Shown here piece after piece: positions 43,901-53,065 of a stretch of DNA of 64,000 bases. A model generated the notes under the pieces. That model was not told where the DNA came from. It worked only from the letters and a program-made list of their open reading frames with translations, and did not search any database. The DNA lies in contig JBDTOT010000010.1 of NCBI GenBank assembly GCA_039933105.1, positions 53,176 to 117,175 on the forward strand. Reading direction: 5' to 3'. Each line of letters begins with the position of its first letter. The stretch's first letter is position 1. The stretch is from FEN-1219 sp039933105. GTDB lineage: Bacteria > Pseudomonadota > Gammaproteobacteria > Steroidobacterales > Rariloculaceae. A program made the position numbers and the translations under genes.

Positions 43901-44911
43901 ATGAGTTCAGTCAAAAGCCTGGCGTGCGTCGGCATCGCTGCATTCACGCTGGCCATCGTGTCGCCAAACGCGCTCGCACAGCGAGGGCAGTTCGGCGGCG
44001 GATATGGGCCGCCGCTCAAGGCCGAAAAGCCGCCCAAGGAGTTCGCGACCTCCGACGAGCACTACGAATATCTGCTCGCGCAGGCAAAAGGTGGCACGAA
44101 GCACACGCTTGCAACGGTGCCGCGCTGGGACGGAATCTGGAACACCGCAGGCAACACGCACCTCGACGCGTTCATCGATGGCCCCGGCGGACTTGCCGGT
44201 AAAGTGCGCGAAGGCGTGCTGACGCCTGCGTACGAAAAGGCCTACAAGGAACGCTGGCGCCAGCAAATCGAGGAAGGGCAAGTCCGCTACGACCGCCTGG
44301 CTCATTGCGAGCCGCCCGGCATGCCGCGCTTCCTGCTCGAACCGTACACGCACGAGTTCATCAACATGCCGCAGGAGTCGTACCTCATCAACGATTTCGG
44401 CCCTTCGATTCGCCGCGTGCTGATCGGCAAGAAGCACAGCAATCTGTACGGCACGCACTCGTGGTACGGCGACACCATCGGCTTCTGGGATGGCGACAAG
44501 CTCATCCTGAACTCGAAGTACCTGTACCCGGCCGATTTCACGCGCTGGTCGCCGATGACGAGCAACCAGTTCGAGAGCGTCGAGATCTGGCAGCTGAAGA
44601 AGTATCCCGACAACGTCGAGCGCATCGAAGTGCAGGCCACGTTCTACGATAAGTTTGCGTTCCTGAAGGCGGTCAGCGTGGAGTACGCGTTCCGTCGCGC
44701 GACCGACCTCGAGAAGGCCGACTACCGCATCAATCAGTGGGAGTGCGAGCAGAGCACCAACGCGTATCTCGACGACAAGGGCGTGTCGAATTTCCATCTG
44801 CCCGGCGAGAAAGGGTTCAACGATGCCCGCGGCTCCACGATGTTCCCGGAGCTTCCGGGGCAGACGCGTGACCCGATCTACAACACGACGCTCACGCCGA
44901 ATTCGAAATAG
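43901..44911 (+). CDS. Exported protein of the GFWDG family, copy 1
   Basis: A 336-residue protein with a signal peptide (MSSVKSLACVGIAAFTLAIVSPNALA). Conserved-looking blocks are LAHCEPPGMPRFLLEPY, FINMPQESYLINDF, GTHSWYGDTIGFWDGDKLIL and a Trp/Glu-rich end (YRINQWECEQSTNAYL). The GFWDGDKLIL block matches GFWDGETLIA of the protein at 48442-49671, so the two are related. Proteins with a GxWxGDTLV signature are frequent, unassigned exported proteins in steroid-degrading and sphingomonad-type bacteria, often beside DUF6152, which follows here. Function unknown. Confidence 0.72.
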   Translation: MSSVKSLACVGIAAFTLAIVSPNALAQRGQFGGGYGPPLKAEKPPKEFATSDEHYEYLLAQAKGGTKHTLATVPRWDGIWNTAGNTHLDAFIDGPGGLAGKVREGVLTPAYEKAYKERWRQQIEEGQVRYDRLAHCEPPGMPRFLLEPYTHEFINMPQESYLINDFGPSIRRVLIGKKHSNLYGTHSWYGDTIGFWDGDKLILNSKYLYPADFTRWSPMTSNQFESVEIWQLKKYPDNVERIEVQATFYDKFAFLKAVSVEYAFRRATDLEKADYRINQWECEQSTNAYLDDKGVSNFHLPGEKGFNDARGSTMFPELPGQTRDPIYNTTLTPNSK

Positions 44912-44927
44912 TTGAGGAGTGCTCAAG

Positions 44928-45410
44928 ATGACCAATCGTTCTAAATTTCTGTCGGTGGCCATCGCGGCCGGTTTGCTGGTTGCGGCCGTAGCAGAAGCGC
45001 ACCATTCGTTCGCGATGTTCGACCGCAACACCGAGGTCGTGAAGTCCGGCACCATCGTGCGCTGGTCGTTCAACAATCCGCACTCCTGGCTCTATTTGAA
45101 TGTGAAGGGTGACGACGGCAAGGAGACTCTCTGGAGCTTCGAGGGCTCCGCTCCAACCGGCCTCATCCAACGCGGCATCACCGGCGACACGTTCAAGCCG
45201 GGCCAGAGCGTCACGTTCATGTACTGCCCGTTGCGCGACGGCCGGCCGGGGGGCGCGATTGGTTGGGCCCGGGCCGAAGACGGCACCTATCTGAACCCCG
45301 CGGATGGCGGCTGCAACGGCAGCAAGGACAACATCGCGCGTTGGGAAGAGCTGCTGAAGAAGGGCGTTACGACGCAGACGCAAGAGCCGAAGGAAGCCAA
45401 GGCGCAGTAA
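44928..45410 (+). CDS. DUF6152 family exported protein
   Basis: A 160-residue protein with a signal peptide (ending VAEAHH). The N-terminus of the mature form AHHSFAMFDRNTEVVKSGTIVRWSFNNPHSWLYLNVK is the DUF6152 core, with two His near the start and Asn-Pro-His in the middle, which could bind metal. The ATG at 44928 follows GAGGAG by eight bases and is preferred over the GTG at 44919. It lies 16 bases after the GFWDG protein, so both form one operon. The family has no known function; genes usually occur beside related exported proteins, as here. Confidence 0.85.
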   Translation: MTNRSKFLSVAIAAGLLVAAVAEAHHSFAMFDRNTEVVKSGTIVRWSFNNPHSWLYLNVKGDDGKETLWSFEGSAPTGLIQRGITGDTFKPGQSVTFMYCPLRDGRPGGAIGWARAEDGTYLNPADGGCNGSKDNIARWEELLKKGVTTQTQEPKEAKAQ

Positions 45411-45596
45411 ACCGTCGCGCTCGCGCGGTGACGCGGCAGTGCGCCGCGCGCCGCGCGAATCTTTCGTCTGCGGCCCGGGCTGCGCCCAGGGATTGTTTCG
45501 TTGCGCCGTCAGAGCTTATCGTAGCGCCACAATAACAACTCACTAAGCGTTGGCGCTGTCGCAGCGGCGGCTGGCGTCTACCCGGGCGGCAACGCG

Positions 45597-46931
45597 ATGA
45601 CGCAAGCAAAGCACAGTGGTTCGGCGCCGCAGGAATCGGTGCGCCGCGTTGCGCTCGCTAGCATGGTCGGCACCTCGATCGAGTGGTACGACTTCTTCAT
45701 TTTTGGAACCGCGTCGGCGCTGGTGTTCGGCCGGCTGTTCTTTCCTACCTTCTCGGAGCTCGCCGGCACGCTCGCGGCGTTCGCATCGTTCGCAGTGGGG
45801 TTTGTGGCGCGGCCGGTCGGCGGCCTCATCTTCGGCCACTTCGGCGACCGGATCGGGCGCAAGACCACACTCGTGGTGACGCTCACGATGATGGGCCTGG
45901 CGACGTTCGCGATGGGGCTGCTGCCGAGCTACGCAACGATCGGTGTGTGGGCGCCTATCCTCATGGTCGCGCTGCGCTTCGTGCAGGGTCTCGCGGTCGG
46001 CGGCGAGTGGGGTGGCGCGGTGCTAATGGCCACGGAGCATTCCGGCGGCAAGCGGCGCGGCTTCTTCGGCAGCTTCGCGCAGATCGGCAGCGCCGTCGGC
46101 GGGTTGATGGCCACGGGCATGTTCCTGCTGATGCAGCAGTTGCCCGAGGCGGAATTTTTGTCGTGGGGCTGGCGCGTGCCGTTCCTGTTCAGCATCGTGC
46201 TCGTGCTCGTCGGTCTGTTTATCCGGCTGCGGATCATGGAGTCGCCGGTCTTTGCGCAGATCAAGGAGGCCCGGCGGGTCGTGAAAGTGCCGGCGCTGGA
46301 GCTGCTGCGTACCGATGGCCGAAACGTGATGCTGGCAGCCGGCATTTATCTTGCGCACGGCACGCTGTTCTACGCCATGACGGTTTACACGCTGGCTTAC
46401 ACCACGAGCAAATACGGCCTGTCGCAGAACACCTACCTGATCGGCGTCACCATCGCGGGCGCCGTGCAGTGCTTCACGATCCCATTTCTCGGCGCCCTCT
46501 CCGACAGGCTCGGCCGGCGCGCCGTGATGATGTTCGGCGCGTTGTTCATTGTCGCGTTCGCCATTCCGCTGAACTTCATGATCACGTCTCAGGTCCCGCT
46601 GCTGACGTGGCTCGCGGTCGTCATCGGCATCTGCGTCGGCCACAACGCCGTGTACGCACCGACAGCCGCGCTGTACTCCGAGATGTTCCCCGCGCACGTG
46701 CGCTACAGCGGCACGTCGCTCGGCTATCAGCTCGGCGGCGCCATCGCCGGGTTCGTGCCGCTGATTGCTGCGTCGCTGGTGGGCGCCGCCGGCGGCGCTT
46801 ACTGGCCTATTCCGGCGCTGATCGCGGGCGGCGCGTCGATCGGCTTCGTGTGCATTCTGCTCGTGCGCCCGGCGTACGCAACGCAACCGCCCAACATTGC
46901 GGCGGAGTCGCGGAGCGCAAGCGTCGGTTAG
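45597..46931 (+). CDS. MFS transporter, metabolite:H+ symporter (MHS) family
   Basis: A 444-residue transporter with 12 membrane helices. MHS family signs are the N-terminal SMVGTSIEWYDFFIFG, the loop 2-3 motif GHFGDRIGRK, QGLAVGGEWGGAVLMATEH and GALSDRLGRR. MHS proteins import organic acids or betaine-like compounds (shikimate, alpha-ketoglutarate, proline, citrate). Located before an amidohydrolase gene, it may import that enzyme's substrate (inference). A 186-base gap before it shows no clear terminator. Confidence 0.9.
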   Translation: MTQAKHSGSAPQESVRRVALASMVGTSIEWYDFFIFGTASALVFGRLFFPTFSELAGTLAAFASFAVGFVARPVGGLIFGHFGDRIGRKTTLVVTLTMMGLATFAMGLLPSYATIGVWAPILMVALRFVQGLAVGGEWGGAVLMATEHSGGKRRGFFGSFAQIGSAVGGLMATGMFLLMQQLPEAEFLSWGWRVPFLFSIVLVLVGLFIRLRIMESPVFAQIKEARRVVKVPALELLRTDGRNVMLAAGIYLAHGTLFYAMTVYTLAYTTSKYGLSQNTYLIGVTIAGAVQCFTIPFLGALSDRLGRRAVMMFGALFIVAFAIPLNFMITSQVPLLTWLAVVIGICVGHNAVYAPTAALYSEMFPAHVRYSGTSLGYQLGGAIAGFVPLIAASLVGAAGGAYWPIPALIAGGASIGFVCILLVRPAYATQPPNIAAESRSASVG

Positions 46932-47056
46932 TCGGCCCCGGTGCTCGTCGCAGCGGTTATGGGCACCTCCGGCGGCCGGTGCTACGATGCCTCGACGGCT
47001 CGCAGCCGAACAACAACACCGCGCCGACGTCCGCGCCGGCGCCTAAGGCGGAACAC

Positions 47057-48439
47057 ATGATCGGCGGACGCCTCTACGCAGATGACACCACTCTGATCAA
47101 GGGTGGCTACGTGCTGACGCTCGACCCCGAACTCGGCGACATGCCGCACACCGACGTGCTGATTCAGGGCAGCAAGATCGTGGCGATCGGCCCCGATCTT
47201 GAAGCGAGTCCGAATGCCAACGTCATCGACGCGCGCAATCGCATCGTGATGCCGGGGTTCGTCGACACGCATCGTCACACCTGGCAGACGCCGGTGCGCG
47301 GAGTGCTTCCGAGCTGCACGCTCGACCAGTACTTCTCCGGGATGCTCGACAACATCGGCATCCAGTATCGCGCCGAAGACGTCTACATCGCGAACCTGAT
47401 GGGCGCGCTCGAAGCCATCAACGCTGGCATCACGACGCTGCTCGACTGGTCGCACGTGAACAACACGCCCGAGCACTCCGACGCCGCGATCCATGGCCTG
47501 GCCGAATCCGGCATTCGTGCGATCTACGCTCACGGGCCGCCGGTCGGCGCGAGCTGGTGGGCCTACAGCTCGAAGGAGCACCCGGAAGACGTGCGTCGCA
47601 TCCGCAAGACGTACTTCAACTCCGACGACCAGTTGCTTCAGCTCGCGCTTGCTGCGCGCGCACCCGGAAACACGACTCCGGAGGTCGCCAAGCACGACTG
47701 GCTCATGGCGCGCGATCTCGGCATCCGCATCAGCGTTCACGTGGGCATGCGCTTGACAGGCGTGCACGTGAATCACGTGGGCACGCTGAATGATCTCGGC
47801 CTCATGGGGCCGGACACCACGTACATTCATTGCACGGACTGCTCTGACCGTGAACTCGATCTGATCGCGAGCACGGGGGGTAGCACGTCGGTGGCGCCGT
47901 ACGTCGAGATGCTGATGGGTCATGGCGTTCCGCCGACCGGCCGTCTGCTCGCTCGCGGCGTGCGGCCTTCGCTCAGCATCGACGTCGTGTCGAGTGTGCC
48001 CGGCGACATGTTCACGCAGATGCGCACGGCGCTCGTGCAGGAGCGGATTCTTGCGTTCACGGATACGCCCGACATCGCGTTCTCGCCGACGATTACGCAC
48101 CGCGACGTGCTCGAGTTCGCCACGATCGACGGCGCGCGAGCCTGCGCGCTCGATCACAAGATCGGTACCTTAAAGCCCGGCAAGCAGGCCGATATCGTCC
48201 TGATCCGCACGGATCAGGTGAACGTGGCGCCCGTCGTCGATCCCGTCGCGACCGTCGTGATCTGCGCCGACACGTCGAACGTCGACACTGTATTCATCGC
48301 CGGGCGGATCGTGAAGCATCGTGGCCAGCTCGTGCGCGTGGACATGGCGCGGCTATTCGAGCGGCTCTCGGGCGCGCGTGACCATCTGCTGTCGAATGCG
48401 GGCGTCATTCCGAAGTGGATCCTGTCGCGCCGGGATTGA
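47057..48439 (+). CDS. Amidohydrolase (TrzA/AtzA/cytosine deaminase-like)
   Basis: A 460-residue amidohydrolase-superfamily enzyme. The metal site is visible: His-x-His in GFVDTHRHTWQTP, a His in ISVHVG, a His in YIHCTDC, and an Asp in LSIDVVSSV. The N-terminal and C-terminal strands form the beta-sandwich (GGYVLTLDPELGD; LKPGKQADIVLI). Family reactions include hydrolysis of aminohydro-triazines, cytosine, guanine and methylthioadenosine. Upstream in the same frame, a linker (CLDGSQPNNNTAPTSAPAP) looks like the start of an exported lipoprotein; the ATG at 47057 is the conservative start. A GTG at 46979 would add that linker. Confidence 0.8.
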   Translation: MIGGRLYADDTTLIKGGYVLTLDPELGDMPHTDVLIQGSKIVAIGPDLEASPNANVIDARNRIVMPGFVDTHRHTWQTPVRGVLPSCTLDQYFSGMLDNIGIQYRAEDVYIANLMGALEAINAGITTLLDWSHVNNTPEHSDAAIHGLAESGIRAIYAHGPPVGASWWAYSSKEHPEDVRRIRKTYFNSDDQLLQLALAARAPGNTTPEVAKHDWLMARDLGIRISVHVGMRLTGVHVNHVGTLNDLGLMGPDTTYIHCTDCSDRELDLIASTGGSTSVAPYVEMLMGHGVPPTGRLLARGVRPSLSIDVVSSVPGDMFTQMRTALVQERILAFTDTPDIAFSPTITHRDVLEFATIDGARACALDHKIGTLKPGKQADIVLIRTDQVNVAPVVDPVATVVICADTSNVDTVFIAGRIVKHRGQLVRVDMARLFERLSGARDHLLSNAGVIPKWILSRRD

Positions 48440-48441
48440 CC

Positions 48442-49671
48442 ATGGTTGTCAGAGTTGTCACCAGCGCGCTGGGTCTTGCCTTGGTCGTAACGGTGCTGCT
48501 CGGTCCCGTAGCGCTGGGCCAGGTGCCAGCGGAGCTGCGGAAGACCATCGATTCGCGGCAGCCACCCGCGGGAATAACGCCGCTGCCCGTGGACCTCTTC
48601 ACGACCAAGGACTTTTATCTCGATTCCAAGGTTTGGGCGGATCCGCGCTATACGCGGTGCAACTCGCCGCGACGCATCGACGACATGTGGGTTCGCAATT
48701 TCGTCGGCGAGTGGGGAGATTGCAAAGACGGACTCTCGGTCAAACAGTTGACGAGCCCGTATCCGTACAAGACAGCCGAGGAGCACTACAGCGCGCTGCT
48801 GGCGAAGGCACAGGCCCATGGCGGGCCGACGGTCTACGATCGTAGTCACCCGCCTCCCGAGTGGGACGGCTACTACAACTCCCGCGGCCTTCAGCAGAAA
48901 CAGTGGAGCTTCGGCAACAACGTGCAATCGGCCACGCTGATGCAGATGTTGACGCCGGAATATCAGCAGCGCTTCGCGCAAGCTCTTTATCACGTTGCCG
49001 TCAGTAACTCTTCGCAGTGGGTGTCCTCGACCTGTTACCCGGAAGGCATGATCCGCTGGTGGGCTCAGGGCGTTCGCGACATTCAGATCTCCGTCACACC
49101 TCATCAGGTGCAACTCCTCTCCGGCACTGCCCTGAACATTCTTCGCCAGGTGTTGATTGGCCAGAAGCACGTGTCGCAGATCCCGCAGTGGTTCGGCGAG
49201 ACGGTCGGTTTCTGGGACGGTGAGACGCTCATCGCGTGGACCGCCAATGTGCAAGGTTGGTGGATGTCGCACGCGTTGCCGGAATTCAGCAGCAAGCTCG
49301 AGGCGATCGAAGTCTATACGCGCGACGAGAAGCGCAACCTGCACCTCGAAATCACGCTTTACGATCCGCTGGCGTTCGTGGCTCCGCTGCGTCTCGACGT
49401 GCTCTACAACTACCTCGAAGGGCCCAGGTCCGACATGCGCTACCAGTGGAAGGAATGCCAGCAGGCGCTCTGGAACGTCAACGGGCGGCTGCAGCCCGTG
49501 ACACCAGGCACCGTCATCCAGTACCGCATCCCCGACTGGTACGACCGGCCGTGGGCGCGGATCTGGGAGGAATACTTCGAGCAGGGAATGAAGCGCCCCG
49601 AGCCCGAGAGCGACATCTTCAATTTCAGTAACGCGCCAACATCCGACGACAACCGCGGCGCTCGGCAATGA
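48442..49671 (+). CDS. Exported protein of the GFWDG family, copy 2
   Basis: A 409-residue protein with a signal peptide (MVVRVVTSALGLALVVTVLLGPVALGQ). It shares with the 43901-44911 protein the block QWFGETVGFWDGETLIA, the EYTRDE-like strand and a Trp/Tyr-rich end (YNYLEGPRSDMRYQWKECQQALW). Extra segments: HYSALLAKAQAHGG and TCYPEGMIRWWAQG. It starts two bases after the amidohydrolase stop, so it is in the same operon. Function unknown; a role in handling the amidohydrolase substrate is inference from position. Confidence 0.7.
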   Translation: MVVRVVTSALGLALVVTVLLGPVALGQVPAELRKTIDSRQPPAGITPLPVDLFTTKDFYLDSKVWADPRYTRCNSPRRIDDMWVRNFVGEWGDCKDGLSVKQLTSPYPYKTAEEHYSALLAKAQAHGGPTVYDRSHPPPEWDGYYNSRGLQQKQWSFGNNVQSATLMQMLTPEYQQRFAQALYHVAVSNSSQWVSSTCYPEGMIRWWAQGVRDIQISVTPHQVQLLSGTALNILRQVLIGQKHVSQIPQWFGETVGFWDGETLIAWTANVQGWWMSHALPEFSSKLEAIEVYTRDEKRNLHLEITLYDPLAFVAPLRLDVLYNYLEGPRSDMRYQWKECQQALWNVNGRLQPVTPGTVIQYRIPDWYDRPWARIWEEYFEQGMKRPEPESDIFNFSNAPTSDDNRGARQ

Positions 49672-49774
49672 GCCGCGGTTGATCCAGGCCGCCGACTGTG
49701 CGGCCGTTCACGATCCAGACATCGCGGCGCCACACGCCGTTGCGGTTGGCGCGCGACGGTGGCATTTTCTGGCG

Positions 49775-50323
49775 ATGCGCGTGCTCGCCATCGCGGCTCT
49801 TATCTCAATTCTGGTGTTGCCTTCGGCGACCGGCGCGCCGCCCGAGGAAGTCGCGGTCGGGCAGCCGTTGCGCGACGCGACGATGCGCGGCCTGAATTCC
49901 CCGCCGCGAGCGTTGCATGAATTTCGTGGTCGGCCGCTCCTGATCAACGTGTGGGCCAGCTGGTGCGGCCCGTGTCGTGCGGAGATGGCTTCGCTCGAGC
50001 GGCTCGCGTGGCTCGACGACACGCGTTACTTCACGATCATCGGCGTCTCGACAGATGACTACGTGGACAAAGCGCAAACCGCGCTTGCGGAGTCGAACGC
50101 CACGATCACGCATTTCATCGATCAGAACCTCGTGCTCGAGAAAATGCTCGGCGCGTCCACGCTGCCGCTCACTGTGCTGGTGGACGCTGATGGCCGCGTG
50201 CTCGGGAAGGTGCATGGCGCTCAAGAGTGGGACAGCCGGGCCGCACTCGACTACATACATAAGACGTTCGGTCACCAGGCATTCGGCGCAACGGGTAGTG
50301 CGGCGCCGACAACCACGCGGTAG
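49775..50323 (+). CDS. TlpA-like thioredoxin, exported
   Basis: A 182-residue protein with a signal peptide (MRVLAIAALISILVLPSATG). The redox motif is WASWCGPCRAEM, in the TlpA/ResA type. A central segment STDDYVDKAQTALAE and the cis-Pro loop TLPLTVLVDADG follow. Expected role: thiol-disulfide reduction in the periplasm, for example of cytochromes or other Cys proteins. Start at 49775 is set by the signal peptide. Other ATGs upstream in frame give no signal peptide. Confidence 0.85.
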   Translation: MRVLAIAALISILVLPSATGAPPEEVAVGQPLRDATMRGLNSPPRALHEFRGRPLLINVWASWCGPCRAEMASLERLAWLDDTRYFTIIGVSTDDYVDKAQTALAESNATITHFIDQNLVLEKMLGASTLPLTVLVDADGRVLGKVHGAQEWDSRAALDYIHKTFGHQAFGATGSAAPTTTR

Positions 50324-50425
50324 TTTCTCCTACACGCGCTAAGGCCTCTACCCGGTAGGCGCGACCCTCGGCGGCGCTCATCTTGTTCATGCGGCTGAAA
50401 GTGCCGTTGATGCAAGGAGACGCCC

Positions 50426-50887
50426 GTGAACGCCAGGCCCGCTACATTCATGCTTTTCATACCGGCAGTTGTCCTAGTGGGTTGCGGTGTCCTCATTGGG
50501 CAGGTCGTTTACGGCAGTTCGCGGCAAGAGACGCAGCACACGGGCAGCATCACGCCGGAGAGTCGTGGTCCTCGCGATTTGCCCAACGGCGATTGGCGCG
50601 CGATTCGCGACGAGAACTACAGCCGCCCGTCGGCCCATGTCGTGGCACGGAACTACGACGGAGACTTTGGCCCGTTCACGCGTGAGGAGGCCCGCGACTT
50701 ACGCGCCGTGTGGGGCACGATTCGCGACGCGGCAAGCTTCTACGACATCAACTGGCGGGCTGTGGGCCTCGGGCGCGCGCCTGGTGACCGCCAAGCGCGC
50801 CGCTTCATGGCCCAGGATTGGGGCTCTTTGCGGCGCGCAGAGCGGTTCGACGACATCAACTGGCGCGCGGAGTATCACCGGCGCTGA
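50426..50887 (+). CDS. Repeat-containing lipoprotein-like protein, DINWRA repeats
   Basis: A 153-residue protein. The N-terminus MNARPATFMLFIPAVVLVGC ends in a lipobox-like LVGC (Cys20), so it may be a lipoprotein. The body has two copies of a 23-residue unit with W-G-x-(I/L)-R-x-A-x-x-F-x-D-I-N-W-R-A (residues about 95-112 and 131-148), and a half unit GDWRAIRDENY near 55-65. Start GTG at 50426 follows GGAGAC. It is not part of the tight operon behind it (gap 90 bases). I do not recognise the family; the repeat suggests binding or oligomerisation. Confidence 0.55.
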   Translation: MNARPATFMLFIPAVVLVGCGVLIGQVVYGSSRQETQHTGSITPESRGPRDLPNGDWRAIRDENYSRPSAHVVARNYDGDFGPFTREEARDLRAVWGTIRDAASFYDINWRAVGLGRAPGDRQARRFMAQDWGSLRRAERFDDINWRAEYHRR

Positions 50888-50977
50888 GTTCCGTTCGGCG
50901 CGTCCGCTCGGTTCGCATTCCCCCGAACCGCCGTCGTTGCGGTAGAGTCGCCGCGGGATACCCCGCGAGACGGTTCT

Positions 50978-53065
50978 ATGGTCGGCAAGACGAACGTCGT
51001 GCGTGCATCGGTTTGCGCGCTGCTGCTCTGGTCGGGAGCGGCCCTTGCGGAGGATCGTGTGACGGCCGGTACCGCATCGGCCGAGCCGCCGACGCTGCTC
51101 TCACTCGGTTTCGACTGGATCATCACGGGCGACGACAACCGTAACGCCGCTGTCACTGTTGAATATCGCGAGGCAGGCGCCGCGGACTGGCATGTCGGCC
51201 TGCCGCTGATGCGTCTCATGAATGAGCAGGTCAACGGTCGCGTCGGCGGGCCGAGCTACCTGCCAGGTACGAACGCAGCGGAGAGCGCCGCGACTCTCGC
51301 GGGCGGTACGGCACCGCCGGCGATTCCCGGCTCGAGCTCGAATCCGTTCGCGTTCAGCCCGTTCTCTTTCGTTGCGCCGAACATGTTCTCGGGCAGCGTG
51401 TTCGACTTGAAGCCCGGCACGCCGTACGAGATTCGCCTATCGCTGCGCGACCCTGATGGTGTGGACGGCGAGTCACGCGTCGTTGTGACGGCGCGCACGC
51501 GCGCCGAGCCGCAGCCGGCCGCGGACGGCAAGGTCTACCACGTGTATCCGATCGGCTATGAAGGACCGAAGCAAGAGCCGTCGTTCACGGGCCTGATGGC
51601 CGCGTACTACATGGCGGGTGCGCACTTCGACTACCAGAATGCCTACCCGCCGCGCGTGCAGCCCGGCGACCAGATCCTCGTGCACGCGGGCGTGTACCTG
51701 AGCGATCGCCACCACTATATGAATCGCGCACCGTCGCCGGGTTACCTCGCGCTCGCGACCGTGTTCGACGGCACGTATTACCTGACTCAAAGCGGCACGC
51801 CGGAACGGCCAATCGTGATCAAGGGCGCCGGCGATGGCGAGGTGGTGTTCGACGGCGATGGCGCCGAGAACCTCTTCAACCTGATGGCCGCGAACTATCA
51901 GTACTTCGAGGGCATCACGGTTCGGAACACGAACGTCGCGTTCCTGCTGGGCAACAAGAGCATTGCGGGCGCAAGCGGCTTCACGCTGAAACACTCGCGC
52001 CTGGCGAACGTGGGGCGCGGCGTGCACACGGATTGGTCGGGATCGAAAGACTTCTACATCGCTGACAACGTGTTCATCGGCCGCCACGATCCGGACAAGA
52101 TGATGGCGTGGACCGGCGCGATCTGGGAGAAGCTGCCGGGCTTTCCCGAGCGTCTCGACTCCGAGTACGCGGTGAAGGTGTACGGGCAGGGTCACGTCGT
52201 CGCGCACAACTACATCGCGCACTGGCACGACGGCATCGACATGGCCACCTACGGCAATCCGGACGGCACGCCGAACGCCGTCGCCGACCGTTTCCCGATG
52301 TCGAACGACTTCTACGAGAACGACATCTACAACATGGGCGACAACTGCATCGAGACCGATGGCGGTGGCCGCAACATGCGCGTGTTCCGCAATCGGTGCT
52401 TCAACACGGCGCTCGGCGGGCTGAGCGCTCAGCCGATCTTCGGCGGCCCGGTCTATTTCATTCGCAACGTCGTCTACAACGGTCCGGGCGCCGGTGCGTT
52501 GAAATACGTGTCCACGCCAACCGGCGTCGTCTGCTACCAGAACACGTTCATCGGCGAAGTGGGTGTGCCGGGGCCCGCCGCCAATTTGTACTTCCGCAAC
52601 AATCTGATTCTTGCCGAAGGCGCGGCCGAGGCCGTGTTCAACGTCGGCACGTTCACGAATTACTCCACGTCCGACTACAACGGCTTTCGGCCGAACCCGC
52701 GCGCGAAGGCGTCGTTCCAGTGGAACTCGCCGCCGTTCGACGTGCGTTCGGATTACATCAAGCAACCGGTCGCACGTACGTTCGCAAGCCTGCGCGAATA
52801 CCAGCGCGTGACGGGGCAGGACGCGCACAGCAGGCTCGTCGACTACGACGTCTTCGTGCGCGTGACGCCGCCGGATCTCACGGATCCGCAGCGGTTATAC
52901 GATCCGGCTGCGTTCGATTTTTCGCTGGCGCCGAAGTCCGACGCGATCGATTCGGGCGCGCTGTTGCCGAATATCACCGACGGTTTCACGGGCCGAGCAC
53001 CGGATTTGGGTGCACTCGAGGCCGGTAAGACCGTTCCGCACTACGGCCCGAGGGAAGCTCAGTGA
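50978..53065 (+). CDS. Exported right-handed parallel beta-helix protein
   Basis: A 695-residue protein with a signal peptide (VRASVCALLLWSGAALA). Residues about 30-175 look like an Ig/FnIII-like domain (DWIITGDDNRNAAVTVEYRE, LKPGTPYEIRLSLRDPDG). Residues about 200-660 hold the beta-helix: VQPGDQILVHAGVY, IVIKGAGDGEVVFDGDGAENLF, YQYFEGITVRNTN, DFYIADNVFIG, VKVYGQGHVVAHNYIAHWHDGIDM, NDIYNMGDNCIETDGGG. Such helices are found in polysaccharide lyases and other polysaccharide-processing enzymes. The final residues overlap the next gene (GTGA at 53062-53065). Asp residues that could form an active site are visible but not assignable by eye. Confidence 0.82.
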   Translation: MVGKTNVVRASVCALLLWSGAALAEDRVTAGTASAEPPTLLSLGFDWIITGDDNRNAAVTVEYREAGAADWHVGLPLMRLMNEQVNGRVGGPSYLPGTNAAESAATLAGGTAPPAIPGSSSNPFAFSPFSFVAPNMFSGSVFDLKPGTPYEIRLSLRDPDGVDGESRVVVTARTRAEPQPAADGKVYHVYPIGYEGPKQEPSFTGLMAAYYMAGAHFDYQNAYPPRVQPGDQILVHAGVYLSDRHHYMNRAPSPGYLALATVFDGTYYLTQSGTPERPIVIKGAGDGEVVFDGDGAENLFNLMAANYQYFEGITVRNTNVAFLLGNKSIAGASGFTLKHSRLANVGRGVHTDWSGSKDFYIADNVFIGRHDPDKMMAWTGAIWEKLPGFPERLDSEYAVKVYGQGHVVAHNYIAHWHDGIDMATYGNPDGTPNAVADRFPMSNDFYENDIYNMGDNCIETDGGGRNMRVFRNRCFNTALGGLSAQPIFGGPVYFIRNVVYNGPGAGALKYVSTPTGVVCYQNTFIGEVGVPGPAANLYFRNNLILAEGAAEAVFNVGTFTNYSTSDYNGFRPNPRAKASFQWNSPPFDVRSDYIKQPVARTFASLREYQRVTGQDAHSRLVDYDVFVRVTPPDLTDPQRLYDPAAFDFSLAPKSDAIDSGALLPNITDGFTGRAPDLGALEAGKTVPHYGPREAQ

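Noticed and set aside
45683..47056. A long in-frame extension that would join the MFS region to the amidohydrolase (918 codons in all)
   Set aside because: The extension runs inside the MFS gene in another frame and has no likeness to a protein; only the part after 47057, or at most 46979, belongs to the amidohydrolase.
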